This document shows positions 41,409 through 54,287 of a stretch of DNA of 56,793 nt, piece by piece. The stretch spans positions 1 through 56,793 of the forward strand of contig BQML01000028.1 in assembly GCA_022180565.1 (NCBI GenBank), read 5' to 3'. Made by a program: the position numbers and the translations under genes. The notes under the pieces were generated by a model. It had not been told where the DNA came from, ran no database searches, and was given only the letters and a program-made list of their open reading frames with translations. Each line of letters starts with the position of its first letter. Positions within the stretch are counted from its first letter, which is position 1. The stretch comes from Bacteroidia bacterium (GTDB lineage: Bacteria > Bacteroidota > Ignavibacteria > UBA10030).

Positions 41409-41453
41409 ACCTTGCCAAGGTACACTTGTATAACGTACGTACCTTGGCAAGGT
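41409..41453. repeat. Right REP-like palindrome of the RAYT element
   Basis: Perfect 15-nt arms ACCTTGCCAAGGTAC / GTACCTTGGCAAGGT with a 15-nt loop. Differs from the left palindrome at the centre of each arm (GCC for TCC) but shares TACC...AAGGT ends. It lies 8 nt past the transposase stop and 16 nt before the FecCD stop. Confidence 0.88.
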
Positions 41454-41468
41454 AAGCCAGGAACTCGC

Positions 41469-44707
<3,239 letters not shown>

Positions 44708-44709
44708 AG

Positions 44710-44779
44710 GGATCGGGTCATCGGGTCATCGGTTCATCGGGTCATCGGGTCATCGGGTCATCGGATCATCGGATCATAG
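44710..44779. repeat. 8-bp minisatellite (TCATCGGG units)
   Basis: Eight to nine tandem copies of an 8-mer, TCATCGGG, with single-base variants (ATCGGTTC, ATCGGATC) fill the gap between the 404-residue protein gene and the four-helix-bundle gene. Units without spacers and no leader mean it is not a CRISPR. Such arrays vary by slippage and could alter distance to the promoter of the gene at 43493. Confidence 0.88.
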
Positions 44780-44781
44780 GA

Positions 44782-45144
44782 TTAAGGGCGTCTTTTCTTT
44801 GCTGTGTGATAGGATGCAGCAAAGATCGCAAGAAGTTCTTCCGCTTCCTTATCGATCCCCGCCAACACCTCACGAGACACAATTCCCGAATCTACAAGGA
44901 GATCAAGCCAAAATCTCGATTCGTCAGCCTCTTCGACAACAATGCCCATTTTCGAGACAAATTCTGCGTGAGAACGAGCTCTCCCTGCGGCCCTGTAGTT
45001 TGCGGCGACCGATGTTCCCGCCCTCAACAATTGTTTCCCGATGATTCTGGCGTCATCAGATATTGGCAACCCGCGGAAGAGTTTGATGATCCGAAGCGCG
45101 AATTCATAAGCCCTTTGTTTCAAGACATCATGTCTTGTAGTCAT
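44782..45144 (-). CDS. Four-helix-bundle protein of the 23S rRNA-intervening-sequence family
   Basis: A 120-residue protein of the S23/avd-like four-helix bundle family. VLKQRAYEFALRIIKLFRGLP, QLLRAGTSVAANYRAAGRARS, FVSKMGIVVEEADESRFWLDLL and ELLAIFAASYHTAKK are its helices, each matching the family consensus (SVAANYREA, EEADETxFWLEL). Members are encoded in intervening sequences of 23S rRNA or at diversity-generating elements (as Avd), but many stand alone with unknown role, as here. Not inside an rRNA. Confidence 0.92.
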   Translation of the reverse strand: MTTRHDVLKQRAYEFALRIIKLFRGLPISDDARIIGKQLLRAGTSVAANYRAAGRARSHAEFVSKMGIVVEEADESRFWLDLLVDSGIVSREVLAGIDKEAEELLAIFAASYHTAKKRRP

Positions 45145-45205
45145 GTTCCCCCCAACAAGTTGATTCGTTCGGATGGCCAGATGGGCCGATGGGTCGATGA
45201 TCAGA

Positions 45206-48200
45206 TTACTTCTGGTTCACAAGTGTATTCACTCTATCGATCTCCTTCTGAGCCGCTGATTTGAAGGTCGGATCAATTCCCGGCCGGTCGATGATCTGCC
45301 TGTACATCGTGATTGCCTGATCGAACTTCGACATCTTCTCGTATGACTGACCCGCCATATAGTACGATGTGGCAATCCAATCCACCTTTGTTCGTTGAGT
45401 AATGAGATACGGCACCTTGAGGAATTCCAGAATGGCCTGTTGATATTCTCCCTTGTTGAAGTACGCTTCGCCGATATAGTACCTCAACTCCCCTTCCAGT
45501 TCCTTGTCTGCCGTCTCAAGCAACTTCTGCAGATGAAGAATGGATTGATCATAATATCCGAGCTTTTGATAGATGACTCCGATATCGATCTGCTTAAGAA
45601 TCAAATCGGGATCATTGGGATACCGCATAATGTATTCTCGCGTCAATTGCAGGGCGGCATCAAAAAGTCCGATCTCCTTGTAGGCCATGATCAGATTGCT
45701 CGTCGCGTATTGCACGACATCGGCCGGTGAAGCCTTGTCCTCTGCCACGGTCTTATAGACACGCGCGGCAGCATCCCATTGTTCCAGGCCGTAGTATACA
45801 TTGCCAAGGCTCAGACGCGTCCGTGGAGCCACAGGATGGCTGGGAAACGCTTTCAAGAGAGAATCGTAGAGTTGAATCGCGCGCTGAGGATCATTCCGCA
45901 TTTCATACGTCCTGGCAAGCCAGTACACGGCTTCCGGAACAACAGGGGCCTGCGGATAACGATTTCGCACGTTTTCAAACCGGCGGCCTGCAAGGTCGAT
46001 TTCATCCTTTCGCAGATGCAGCCGGCCTCGCTCGTACTCAAAGGAAGCGGCCTCGGCTCGTGCCGACGGGAATCTCTTGACAAAGGCGGCGGCACGGCGC
46101 TCGGCTTCGGCAGGATTTTCCAGGCGAAAGTAACAGACGATCATTCTGGCCTGAATGAAGCTCCTCAGGCTGTCCGTTGCGGCTTTCGACTCCAACTCTC
46201 CATATCGACCCGCGGCCGAGGCATAGTCTTCGGCTTCAAAGATCAGATTTGCTGATTCCAGTGCCGCATGAAACTGACGAGCGGGGTCGTCCGAGCCGAG
46301 TTTGCTCGCTTCCTGCAGATACCGGGCCGCAGTTTCGATGTTGTTCTCCTCGCGGGCAATCTCCGCAAGAAGGGTCAGAATCCATCCCCGGTTTGTTGAA
46401 ACCGTGTCGGCGGCAAGGGCGTGTGCGTAATATTTCTTTGCCTCGAGGTTGCTTCCCGAGCGCCGGGCACAGTCCGCGAGTTTAAGAATCAGATCAAGCG
46501 GAGGAGTTCGCGGATTCAGGTGATCGGCTTCAATGTCGGCCAGAACGCGCTCATATCGCTCCTTCGCCCCGGCGAAATCCCCCGAGGAATAAAGCACATC
46601 CCCGCGAATCTGATCGACGGCGGCGGCCTCGTCGGCATAGGAAAATTCCCGCTCCAACACTCCGCACAATTCCAGCGCCGGATCTTTTCTTCCGCGCTCT
46701 CCTTCGAGGATTGCCAGCATTGAAAGAGCCTTCGCCGCATGGCGATGGGCGGGCGCAATGGTGAGATAGCTCTTTAAGAGAACACCGGCGCTATCCTTGT
46801 CGCCCATTTCCCATCTTGACAAAGCGAGAAGAAACAGTCCACGCGCCTCGTCTTCCTTCTCTGGTCGCGAACGCAGGAATTCCGCCAGCACCGTCGCCGC
46901 ATCGTGGTAGCTTCGAACGGACTGATAGGTCTTGGCGAGCCCGAGTACGACTTCCGCCGGAAGCCTGCCGCCTGGGGCATCCTTGCGAAGATTCTCGCTT
47001 ATTCTTCGGGCATCCGCTATCGTGCGCACGCTTTTCAGAAGAACAAGGGCCTTTGAGGTAAAAGCCACCAGCGCCCATGACGAGCCCGGCGAAAGCACAG
47101 AGACGGAATCATAGGCAGACACAATGTCTGCTATCTGTCCGGGACTCCGCGTCGTGTTCCACGACGCACGTTCAAGTGAGGTTCCCAGCCTGAGCCATGC
47201 TCGCGCCCGCCTCTCTCCCGTTAACCCCGATTGGAGGGCGTTTCGGTACTGTGTCGCCGCATTGGCATAGTCCTTCAGATCATTGAAGGAAATCTCCGCC
47301 AGCCTGAATGCAAGATCGCTCCTTGCCTTCCCCGCGATCACATCACCCGTCAGCAGGGCAAGGTTCTCGAGTCCTCCTTCCTTGTCTTTCAGCTCGAATG
47401 CCTTCAGTTCAAAAATCAGCGCCTCGGCTTGCTCTGCATAATGACTCGCCGGAAAGCGAAGGAGAAGACTCTCCAATGCGGACACAGCCTCCCTCTGCAT
47501 GCCCGCCTTTCTCAGTGCTTGTGCGTATCCGAACAGAGCGTCATCTTCCACAGGGTTCCCGGCATACTCGCTCAGGATCCGTTCGTACGTTCGCTGTGCT
47601 TGACGGGCATCATGGAGTTTTTCGACCTGGAGTCCTGCAGCCAGAAGAAGCATACGCGGGACCAACGGATCGTCGGGAAACCGCTCCTCGAATCCATGGA
47701 CCAGACGCACGGCTTGTTGGTACTGTCCGAGCGCCATTGACCCGCGCACAGCGGTTTGGAGAATGGGTCGCGAGAACGCAGATCCGGAATCCGCTGCAAG
47801 CGCTTTGAGCGCGTAGGTTCCTGCCTTTGCGGCGTCTCCCATTCGCTCGGTGGTGCGAGCGGCTTTGTAGTATGCTTCGGCAACTCGGGGGCCTGCAAGC
47901 GCCGCAGCGCGTTCGAAGTGAAGCAGGCTCTCCGAAAACCTTCCTCTCAGCGTGAGGATATCACCGGTTTCAATGTGCGCGGATTGCTTCAGGATTTCGT
48001 TCGCAGGCGCCGCGTCGAGCAATCTGCCCCAGGTTGCCAGTGCGCCTTCGACATCACCCCCCGCCTGCTGGAGCCGGCCAAGCTCAAGCATTGCGGAGTA
48101 TGCTACCGAATCAGTCTTGAATCGCGATATGACTTCGTTCAAAACGCCTTGAGCCTCTTCGATTTTCCCAAGCTGCGCCAGGGATTGAGCAAGGACAGCA

Positions 48201-48814
48201 AATGCAGAAGGGCGCGGACCAAGAGAAAGGCATTTTCTGGCTTCGGCCGCCGCGCGTTCGTATTCGTACGTGTCGAAGTACAGTTGGGCGAGGCGGGCAT
48301 GGCCCTCGGCAACAACATCCGAAGACGCATATTCTTGCGTCAGAACACGCAGGACGTTTTTGGCGTGATGAACGTCCCCTGAGGCAAGAAAATACCGGCT
48401 TGCCAAGAGCAAAGCCTGTGGAGCCAGAGGACTCTTTGGGTGAAATGTCTTGACCCGCTCGAATGCAAGGGCGGCTTCCGGGTTGTTGCCCAGCTGGACG
48501 TATGCTTCAGCCACATTGAGCCATGCTTCTGCGGCCTTCGGGTGGTCGGGAAAGGCGAGGGCGAAATTCTGAAACGTGAATCGAGCCTCCTCGTGGCGAT
48601 TCAGTTTCGCCTGCGTCAACCCAAGGTAAAATCGCGCTTCGATTCCCTGCTGGGTGTTGGGATAGGTGGAAATGAACTGCTGAAACTGCTCGACGGCGAG
48701 GTCATACAGCTTGTCGTTGTACAAGCTGACGGCAAGCTTGAAGTCGGCGTTTTCCTTGGTATCCTGGGCCTGTGCGGCAACACCCAGGAAGAGCAGAATG
48801 AGAAGCCATCGCAT
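45206..48814 (-). CDS. Large TPR-repeat exported protein
   Basis: A 1202-residue protein starting at ATG 48814 with a signal peptide (RWLLILLFLGVAAQAQ). The rest is tetratricopeptide repeats, about 25-30 in all, such as AVSLYNDKLYDLAVEQFQQF, AEAWLNVAEAYVQLGNNPEAALAFERV, GNVYYGLEQWDAAARVYKTVAED and IGEAYFNKGEYQQAILEF, giving an extended superhelix. The overall look is like outer-membrane or periplasmic scaffold proteins of the BamD/YbgF or gliding/secretion type. No membrane helices after the signal. It is monocistronic between a small four-helix protein and the succinate dehydrogenase operon; the function is not known. Confidence 0.85.
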   Translation of the reverse strand: MRWLLILLFLGVAAQAQDTKENADFKLAVSLYNDKLYDLAVEQFQQFISTYPNTQQGIEARFYLGLTQAKLNRHEEARFTFQNFALAFPDHPKAAEAWLNVAEAYVQLGNNPEAALAFERVKTFHPKSPLAPQALLLASRYFLASGDVHHAKNVLRVLTQEYASSDVVAEGHARLAQLYFDTYEYERAAAEARKCLSLGPRPSAFAVLAQSLAQLGKIEEAQGVLNEVISRFKTDSVAYSAMLELGRLQQAGGDVEGALATWGRLLDAAPANEILKQSAHIETGDILTLRGRFSESLLHFERAAALAGPRVAEAYYKAARTTERMGDAAKAGTYALKALAADSGSAFSRPILQTAVRGSMALGQYQQAVRLVHGFEERFPDDPLVPRMLLLAAGLQVEKLHDARQAQRTYERILSEYAGNPVEDDALFGYAQALRKAGMQREAVSALESLLLRFPASHYAEQAEALIFELKAFELKDKEGGLENLALLTGDVIAGKARSDLAFRLAEISFNDLKDYANAATQYRNALQSGLTGERRARAWLRLGTSLERASWNTTRSPGQIADIVSAYDSVSVLSPGSSWALVAFTSKALVLLKSVRTIADARRISENLRKDAPGGRLPAEVVLGLAKTYQSVRSYHDAATVLAEFLRSRPEKEDEARGLFLLALSRWEMGDKDSAGVLLKSYLTIAPAHRHAAKALSMLAILEGERGRKDPALELCGVLEREFSYADEAAAVDQIRGDVLYSSGDFAGAKERYERVLADIEADHLNPRTPPLDLILKLADCARRSGSNLEAKKYYAHALAADTVSTNRGWILTLLAEIAREENNIETAARYLQEASKLGSDDPARQFHAALESANLIFEAEDYASAAGRYGELESKAATDSLRSFIQARMIVCYFRLENPAEAERRAAAFVKRFPSARAEAASFEYERGRLHLRKDEIDLAGRRFENVRNRYPQAPVVPEAVYWLARTYEMRNDPQRAIQLYDSLLKAFPSHPVAPRTRLSLGNVYYGLEQWDAAARVYKTVAEDKASPADVVQYATSNLIMAYKEIGLFDAALQLTREYIMRYPNDPDLILKQIDIGVIYQKLGYYDQSILHLQKLLETADKELEGELRYYIGEAYFNKGEYQQAILEFLKVPYLITQRTKVDWIATSYYMAGQSYEKMSKFDQAITMYRQIIDRPGIDPTFKSAAQKEIDRVNTLVNQK

Positions 48815-48917
48815 GATTGAGGAAGGTACCACAATATGGAAGGATTTTCAAGGAAACGTCACTCAAAACAAAAAGGCGACCTCATGGTCGCCCTTCATGC
48901 AGAACAGCACACGTCTA

Positions 48918-49658
48918 TCAAAAGACCTTTGCCTTGATGAATTCCCTGTTGAGGCGGGCAATGTGCATGACGGAAATCTTCTTGGGACATTCCGCCTCAC
49001 ACGCGTAGTTGTTGGAACAATTCCCAAAACCCTCCTTGTCCATCTGTTCCACCATCCGTAGTGCCCTGGTTTTTCGTTCGGGCTGGCCCTGCGGAAGAAG
49101 AGCGAATTGCGAGACTTTGGCGGCAACAAACAACATTGCCGACGAGTTTGGGCATGCCGCCACGCACGCGCCGCATCCGATGCAAGAGGCCGCGTCCATT
49201 GCTTCATCGGCAATGGGTTTCGGAATGAGAATCGCATTGCCATCCGGCACACCGCCGGTCTTTGCAGATACGTAGCCGCCGGCCTGCATGATGCGGTCGA
49301 ATGCGCTCCGATCCACCACAAGGTCTTTGATGACCGGAAACGCTGCTGCACGCCAGGGCTCCACAGTCACCACGTCGCCGTCTTGAAACTTGCGCATCCT
49401 CAACTCGCAAGTCGCCGCTCCCCGTCCCGGGCCGTGGGCACGCCCGTTGATCATCATTCCGCAACTCCCGCAAATCCCCTCCCTGCAGTCGTGATCGAAG
49501 GCCACGGGGTCCTGGCCTTTCTTAATCAGATTGATATTGAGCACATCCAGCATTTCGAGAAACGACATGTCGGGCGAGACATCCTTCATTTCGTATGTCT
49601 CAAAACGTCCTTCCGTTTCCCTGTTACGCTGACGCCAGATTTTCAGTGTGATATTCAC
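48918..49658 (-). CDS. sdhB: Succinate dehydrogenase/fumarate reductase iron-sulfur subunit
   Basis: About 246 residues. The plant-type [2Fe-2S] ligands are [12 protein letters not shown] and CELRM (about residues 53-85); bacterial ferredoxin-type ligands for [4Fe-4S]/[3Fe-4S] follow in [12 protein letters not shown] and [15 protein letters not shown]. The start is uncertain: a GTG at 49658 (VNITLKIW) fits the usual N terminus of SdhB; an upstream frame to 49733 runs through a direct repeat (GAATTTGGTGAT, twice in 49672-49702) and is thought to be non-coding. It is the last gene of the sdhC-sdhA-sdhB operon; the enzyme passes electrons between succinate/fumarate and the quinone pool. Confidence 0.9.
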   Translation of the reverse strand: MNITLKIWRQRNRETEGRFETYEMKDVSPDMSFLEMLDVLNINLIKKGQDPVAFDHDCREGICGSCGMMINGRAHGPGRGAATCELRMRKFQDGDVVTVEPWRAAAFPVIKDLVVDRSAFDRIMQAGGYVSAKTGGVPDGNAILIPKPIADEAMDAASCIGCGACVAACPNSSAMLFVAAKVSQFALLPQGQPERKTRALRMVEQMDKEGFGNCSNNYACEAECPKKISVMHIARLNREFIKAKVF

Positions 49659-49767
49659 TGTGAATGTGGAGAATTTGGTGATGGGGGAATTTGGTGATTT
49701 ATGATTTCGGTTTCCTGGGATCCGCCAGTACAATACGATGCCGCAACAATTGACGGCAATTCGGTCG

Positions 49768-51681
49768 CTACTTGTAGCTTCTCTGGCTTGGCTTCACGAC
49801 TTCGAACTTCAAGGGCTCTTTGTTCAAGGTCGCAGTCCGCTTCGGACCCTGGTATTCCCAGGCGGCGACATACGAAAATTTCGCGTCGTTGCGCTTCGCC
49901 TCTCCTTCCGGAGTTTGGTGCTCCTCCCTGAAGTGTCCGCCGCAGGATTCCTCGCGGTGGAGAGCATCCCGGGCCAGCAATTCCCCGAGTTCGAGAAAAT
50001 CCGCCACGCGGCCGGCTTTTTCAAGCTCGACGTTGAGATCGAGATCACTGCCTGTGACTCGGACATTTTTCCAGAATTCCTCCCTCAGAGCGGGAATCAT
50101 CTCGAGTGCTTTTTTCAACCCCCTCCTGTTGCGTGCCATGCCGACGTGATCCCACATGATTGCCCCCAGCTCGCGATGGAATTCATCGACGGTTTTCTTG
50201 CCGTCAATCGCCATGAGCTTCTTGATGCTTTTTTCCGTTTCCTGCTCTGCCTTCTTGAATTCCGCGTGGTCGGTTTTCACCGGCTTGAATGAGTGACTTG
50301 CCAGGTAATCACCAATCGTGTAGGGAAGAATGAAGTATCCGTCCGCCAGTCCCTGCATGAGCGCGCTTGCCCCCAGACGGTTCGCGCCGTGGTCTGAAAA
50401 GTTCGCCTCACCGATCACGTAGAGGCCGGGAATGGTGCTCATGAGATTGTAATCTACCCACAATCCTCCCATGGTGTAGTGAACGGCAGGATAGATTCGC
50501 ATCGGTGTTTTATAAGGATCTTCGGCGGTGATTTCATGGTACATATCAAAAAGGTTTCCGTACCTTTCCTCAATCACCTGTCGTCCGAGCCGCTTGATGG
50601 CATCGCTAAAGTCCAGATACACGGCAAGTTTCGTCGGTCCCACACCGTATCCCTGGTCGCACATTTCCTTGGCCCGACGCGACGCAACGTCGCGCGGGAC
50701 GAGGTTTCCAAACGAAGGATACAGGCGTTCCAGATAGTAGTCCCTTTCGTTCTCAGGAATGTCCTCGGGACGTCTCGTATCACCTTTCTTCTTTGGCACC
50801 CAAATTCGTCCGTCATTTCTGAGGCTCTCACTCATCAGCGTGAGCTTCGACTGGTATTGCCCGCTCTGGGGGATGCACGTTGGATGGATCTGCGTGAAGC
50901 AGGGATTGGCAAACAGTGCCCCTTTCTTATGGGCACGCCAGACAGCCGTTGCGTTGCTCGCCTTAGCGTTTGTGGAAAGAAAAAACACGTTGCCATATCC
51001 GCCCGTTGCCAGAACCACCGCATCCGCGGTGTACGATTCGAGAATTCCGTTGACCATGTTGCGGGCAACAATGCCACGCGCCTGTCCGTCCACCACGACC
51101 AGATCGATCATTTCGCGCCGCGGGAAGAACCTGACCTTCCCCATGTCCATCTGCCTGCACAGCGCCGAGTATGCTCCCAGCAACAGCTGTTGACCCGTTT
51201 GTCCACGGGCGTAGAACGTACGGGCCACCTGGGCTCCGCCGAACGACCGGTTGTCGAGATAGCCTGCGTAATCCCGGGCAAACGGAACGCCTTGGGCGAC
51301 ACATTGATCGATGATCGAGCCGCTGACTTCGGCCAGGCGATACACATTCGCCTCGCGCGATCGGTAGTCCCCACCCTTGACCGTATCATAGAACAGTCGT
51401 CGGATACTGTCACCGTCGTTCGAGTAGTTCTTGGGCGCGTTGATGCCGCCCTGAGCGGCAATACTATGTGCGCGGCGCGGCGACTCATGGTAAGAGAACG
51501 CGAGCACGTTGTAGCCCAACTCGGCCAGACTGGCTGAGGCAGAGGCGCCCGCAAGACCTGTTCCAACCACGATGATCGTGTACTTCCGCTTGTTGGCGGG
51601 ATTGACAAGCTTCAAATGGAAGCGATGATTGGACCATTTTTGCTCAATCGGTCCATCGGGGATTTTCGCATCGAGTTTCAT
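49768..51681 (-). CDS. sdhA: Succinate dehydrogenase/fumarate reductase flavoprotein subunit
   Basis: A 637-residue flavoprotein. FAD-binding loop [19 protein letters not shown] (about residues 38-56); covalent-FAD His in [14 protein letters not shown] (about 70-83); active-site segment [15 protein letters not shown] and [17 protein letters not shown]. It is the Bacteroidota-type long SdhA with a C-terminal 60-residue extension ([23 protein letters not shown]...). With SdhB and SdhC it forms membrane complex II; the direction (oxidase or fumarate reductase) cannot be read from sequence. 30 nt downstream of sdhC. Confidence 0.95.
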   Translation of the reverse strand: MKLDAKIPDGPIEQKWSNHRFHLKLVNPANKRKYTIIVVGTGLAGASASASLAELGYNVLAFSYHESPRRAHSIAAQGGINAPKNYSNDGDSIRRLFYDTVKGGDYRSREANVYRLAEVSGSIIDQCVAQGVPFARDYAGYLDNRSFGGAQVARTFYARGQTGQQLLLGAYSALCRQMDMGKVRFFPRREMIDLVVVDGQARGIVARNMVNGILESYTADAVVLATGGYGNVFFLSTNAKASNATAVWRAHKKGALFANPCFTQIHPTCIPQSGQYQSKLTLMSESLRNDGRIWVPKKKGDTRRPEDIPENERDYYLERLYPSFGNLVPRDVASRRAKEMCDQGYGVGPTKLAVYLDFSDAIKRLGRQVIEERYGNLFDMYHEITAEDPYKTPMRIYPAVHYTMGGLWVDYNLMSTIPGLYVIGEANFSDHGANRLGASALMQGLADGYFILPYTIGDYLASHSFKPVKTDHAEFKKAEQETEKSIKKLMAIDGKKTVDEFHRELGAIMWDHVGMARNRRGLKKALEMIPALREEFWKNVRVTGSDLDLNVELEKAGRVADFLELGELLARDALHREESCGGHFREEHQTPEGEAKRNDAKFSYVAAWEYQGPKRTATLNKEPLKFEVVKPSQRSYK

Positions 51682-51709
51682 AGGTCAGTTCATGTCTTCA
51701 GGAGCCGAT

Positions 51710-52417
51710 TTACACCGGCCATCCATGCTCAAGAGTTCGGAGCACGAGCGGTGAAGCGGTGTTCTTCACAAAGAAAAAGAAGTATACGGGAATCGATCCG
51801 AAACCTGCAGGAAGGAGGAACCAGAAGAAGAAAGCCACTGCATCGAGCAGGGCTTTGTAGCGTTTGTTGACCAGGCCGAACGTCTGGAAGGCCGACTGGA
51901 ATCCGTGTTTCAGATGGTATCCAAGAATCACCAGTGCAACGAGGTAGAACAGACCGAACCAGGGGTTGGAGAATTTTTCTCGCACCAACTCATAGGCCGT
52001 CATCGGTGTGCCGGTGATTCTGAGGGGGAAGAAGAAGCTCGACAGATGGACAACGAGGAAGAGAAACACGATGCTTCCGCCAAGCATTGTTATACGGGAA
52101 GCAAGCTCCGTGTTTTCGTCCAGCCGAAACTCTTTGTATTTTTGCGGCCGCGCGCGACGATTCTGGATCCAGAGGACCACTCCGCTCAACGCATGCCCCG
52201 CCAGGGAGAGAAACAAAATGATTTCAATGGCACGGATGATCGGATTGGAGACAAGGATCCGTGAGTATTCTTCGTACAAATGACCGTTGTCATTCGCGAA
52301 GAGGAGAAGGTTTCCGGCCAGGTGTTCCACCAGGAACAAACAGAGGAACAGACCGGTGAGCCCCATGACGATTTTCTTGCCGATGGACGAGGAATACAGG
52401 GATACGAGGCTTTTCAT
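51710..52417 (-). CDS. sdhC: Succinate dehydrogenase cytochrome b subunit
   Basis: A 235-residue membrane protein with five helices (about residues 15-37, 62-84, 108-130, 158-178, 195-218), the single-subunit type B cytochrome b of complex II. Heme-ligand candidates are the histidines in FLVEHLAGNLLLF, LAGHALSGVVLW, VVHLSSFFF and GYHLKHGFQSAF. No sdhD gene is present, consistent with a type B enzyme carrying two hemes. Start ATG 52417. First gene of the sdhCAB operon; a gap of 127 nt separates it from ftsX upstream and probably holds the promoter. Confidence 0.93.
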   Translation of the reverse strand: MKSLVSLYSSSIGKKIVMGLTGLFLCLFLVEHLAGNLLLFANDNGHLYEEYSRILVSNPIIRAIEIILFLSLAGHALSGVVLWIQNRRARPQKYKEFRLDENTELASRITMLGGSIVFLFLVVHLSSFFFPLRITGTPMTAYELVREKFSNPWFGLFYLVALVILGYHLKHGFQSAFQTFGLVNKRYKALLDAVAFFFWFLLPAGFGSIPVYFFFFVKNTASPLVLRTLEHGWPV

Positions 52418-52544
52418 ACGAAGTGGTTAGGATCGTAGGACGCGAGAGACCGAAGGAAGGTCTTTCAAATCTAGGAGAAGTTTAGAAAAGAATTGAGGAA
52501 AATGCAACTCCCGGACATCCGTGAGCTGTTTCTGACTTTGAGGG

Positions 52545-53420
52545 TTACTGTACCACGGTTTCGCCGATAAATCGGCGAATGGAGATCACGCTTCCCAGAA
52601 ATCCCAGCAGGCAACCAAGAACAACGATTACGCCGTACGCAACCGGCTCTACTGTCAGGAAATCGGAGAGAGGGTCTGCCCACTGCTCAAGGTAATGAAA
52701 GAGCGAAAACACGATGCCGCTGGCGAACACGCCGCCGAGAAATCCCTGCACCAGGCCCTCAAGCACGAACGGCGTACGAATAAATCCGCGTGTTGCGCCG
52801 ATGAGCTTCATGGTTTGAATGATCTTCCTCTTTGCATAGATCGCAAGCCGGATGGTGTTGGCAACAAGGAAAATCGATGAGATCGTGATAAAGAGGCCGA
52901 TGCCGAGGGCAAAAGCGAGGGCGGTCGTTACCCTCTTGTCGAGGAGCTCCAGAAGGCCCTTGCGATAGATCACCTCTTCCACTCCGCGGATGGCTGTCAC
53001 CTGCGCGTGGATTTCCTGCGCCGCATCGGCGGTCTTGTACCCGTCCTGAAGGAAGATCTTGAAAGAAGCCGGAAGCGGATTGAAATCGAGAACGCGGTAG
53101 ATATCCTCGCCAAACTGTTCCTGAAAGATCTTTGCCGCTTCATCCTTGGAGATGAACATTACGTCACGGACGCCGAGGACTGCGTGAATCCGCGCCCGTA
53201 TGACATCGACCTCGGCATTCGTGAGAGAATCGGCCAGAAATGCCTCCATCTCCACCTTGTCCCGCAAGGCCGTAACAACCGAATTCGCATTCAGAAGAAG
53301 GATGGCAAACGAACTGAGGAGAAGGAGCGAGATGGTGATGGTCACAATGGCCGCGGTCATGGAAAGTTTCGCGCGGCGGAACCCCGAAAAGCCCTCTTTG
53401 ACGATGTAACCGACCTGCAT
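52545..53420 (-). CDS. ftsX: Cell-division protein FtsX
   Basis: A 291-residue protein with one N-terminal helix (AAIVTITISLLLLSSFAILLL), an extracytoplasmic domain (residues 50-165, with SKDEAAKIFQEQFGEDIYRVLDFNPLPASFKI) and three C-terminal helices (LAFALGIGLFITISSIFLVANTIRLAIYAKRKIIQTMKLIGATRGFIRTPFVLEG between 170 and 225 is the hallmark loop). With FtsE it relays a cytoplasmic signal to activate cell-wall hydrolases at division. ftsE is not adjacent. It begins 3 nt after the PheA stop. Confidence 0.93.
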   Translation of the reverse strand: MQVGYIVKEGFSGFRRAKLSMTAAIVTITISLLLLSSFAILLLNANSVVTALRDKVEMEAFLADSLTNAEVDVIRARIHAVLGVRDVMFISKDEAAKIFQEQFGEDIYRVLDFNPLPASFKIFLQDGYKTADAAQEIHAQVTAIRGVEEVIYRKGLLELLDKRVTTALAFALGIGLFITISSIFLVANTIRLAIYAKRKIIQTMKLIGATRGFIRTPFVLEGLVQGFLGGVFASGIVFSLFHYLEQWADPLSDFLTVEPVAYGVIVVLGCLLGFLGSVISIRRFIGETVVQ

Positions 53421-53423
53421 ATG

Positions 53424-54254
53424 TTATCCCTCGACGGTCCGCCCGGATGGGTATGATCCGAGCACTTTGAGAAACGTACTCACTTCGCGCAGATGTTGCA
53501 ACCCGTTACGGACCTTTGCGTCGCCCTCCGATCCGGCAATGTCCAGATAGAACAGGTACTCCCCGGGTTTTCCGGCAATCGGACGCGATTCGATCTTGAG
53601 GAGGTTGATATTCCGCAGAGCGAACACAGCGAGCGCCCTGAACAGCGCCCCGGGAACATTCTGGACGGCAAACACCAGACTGGTTTTCGCTTTGCCGGCC
53701 CCTCCCTCAGGCCGACGGGAAAGAACAAGAAAACGGGTGTAATTGTGATGGTCGCTCTCGACGTTGCGGCGGAGGATCCGGAGGTGATAGGCCTTTGCTG
53801 CACGGAGACTCGCCAGCGCCGCAGCATGAGTGCGGCCTTCCTCTTTGATCATCTTTGCCGCGCCGGCCGTGTCGTAGTACGGAATCGTGCGCACCCCCTT
53901 CAGCCGACGGAGAAATTTCTCGCATTGACCAAGGGCTTGAGGATGAGACAAGATGAACCGAATATCCCTCATCTGAACGCCGGGCAGGGCCATGAGATGG
54001 TGATGAACCTTGAGAGTAACTTCGCCGACGATTGAAAGGTTGTAGCGAAGCAGGAGGTCGTAGTTTTCGTGGACGATTCCGAAGACAGAGTTTTCGATCG
54101 GCACGACTCCGCGTCGTCCACGACCCCCGGCCACAAAGCGAAAAACATCCTCAAAGTGTTCGCACGGATGGAGCGCAAGGGATTTCCGGAAGAAGCTCCG
54201 GGCTGCTTGTTCGGAAAACGCCCCGAATTCTCCTTGAAAAGCTACAAACGGCAT
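53424..54254 (-). CDS. pheA: Prephenate dehydratase
   Basis: A 276-residue enzyme that makes phenylpyruvate in phenylalanine synthesis. Catalytic domain: FQGEFGAFSEQAA, PIENSVFGIVHENYDLLL, PYYDTAGAAKMIKEEG, and the active-site NYTRFLVLS (about residue 170). The C-terminal ACT regulatory domain (ALFRALAVFALRNINLLKIESRPIAGKPGEYLFYLDI) carries the ESRP motif that binds phenylalanine for feedback inhibition. No chorismate mutase fusion. Followed after 3 nt by ftsX, preceded 33 nt by recR. Confidence 0.95.
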   Translation of the reverse strand: MPFVAFQGEFGAFSEQAARSFFRKSLALHPCEHFEDVFRFVAGGRGRRGVVPIENSVFGIVHENYDLLLRYNLSIVGEVTLKVHHHLMALPGVQMRDIRFILSHPQALGQCEKFLRRLKGVRTIPYYDTAGAAKMIKEEGRTHAAALASLRAAKAYHLRILRRNVESDHHNYTRFLVLSRRPEGGAGKAKTSLVFAVQNVPGALFRALAVFALRNINLLKIESRPIAGKPGEYLFYLDIAGSEGDAKVRNGLQHLREVSTFLKVLGSYPSGRTVEG

Positions 54255-54287
54255 GGCGGCGTGTTCGCTAGAATGCTTTGCTGCCCA

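Larger units (their letters stand above)
40763..41453 (+). mobile_element. REP-associated tyrosine transposase (RAYT) element with flanking palindromes
   Basis: The Y1-transposase gene 40841-41401 is bracketed by two long imperfect palindromes with related arms. Left: CTTACCTTTCCAAGGT (40763-40778) against ACCTTGGAAAGGTAAG (40798-40813). Right: ACCTTGCCAAGGTAC (41409-41423) against GTACCTTGGCAAGGT (41439-41453). Each arm itself contains a near-palindrome CCTTxCCAAGG. This is the layout of a REP/BIME-associated RAYT. It is inserted between glgB and the FecCD permease gene. Confidence 0.88.

Noticed and set aside
44710..44779. CRISPR-like repeat array
   Set aside because: Units are 8 bp, tandem and without spacers; it is a minisatellite. 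No cas genes are present.
49659..49733. N-terminal extension of SdhB to an upstream ATG
   Set aside because: It runs through a 12-bp direct repeat and has no match to the family; SdhB begins near the GTG at 49658.
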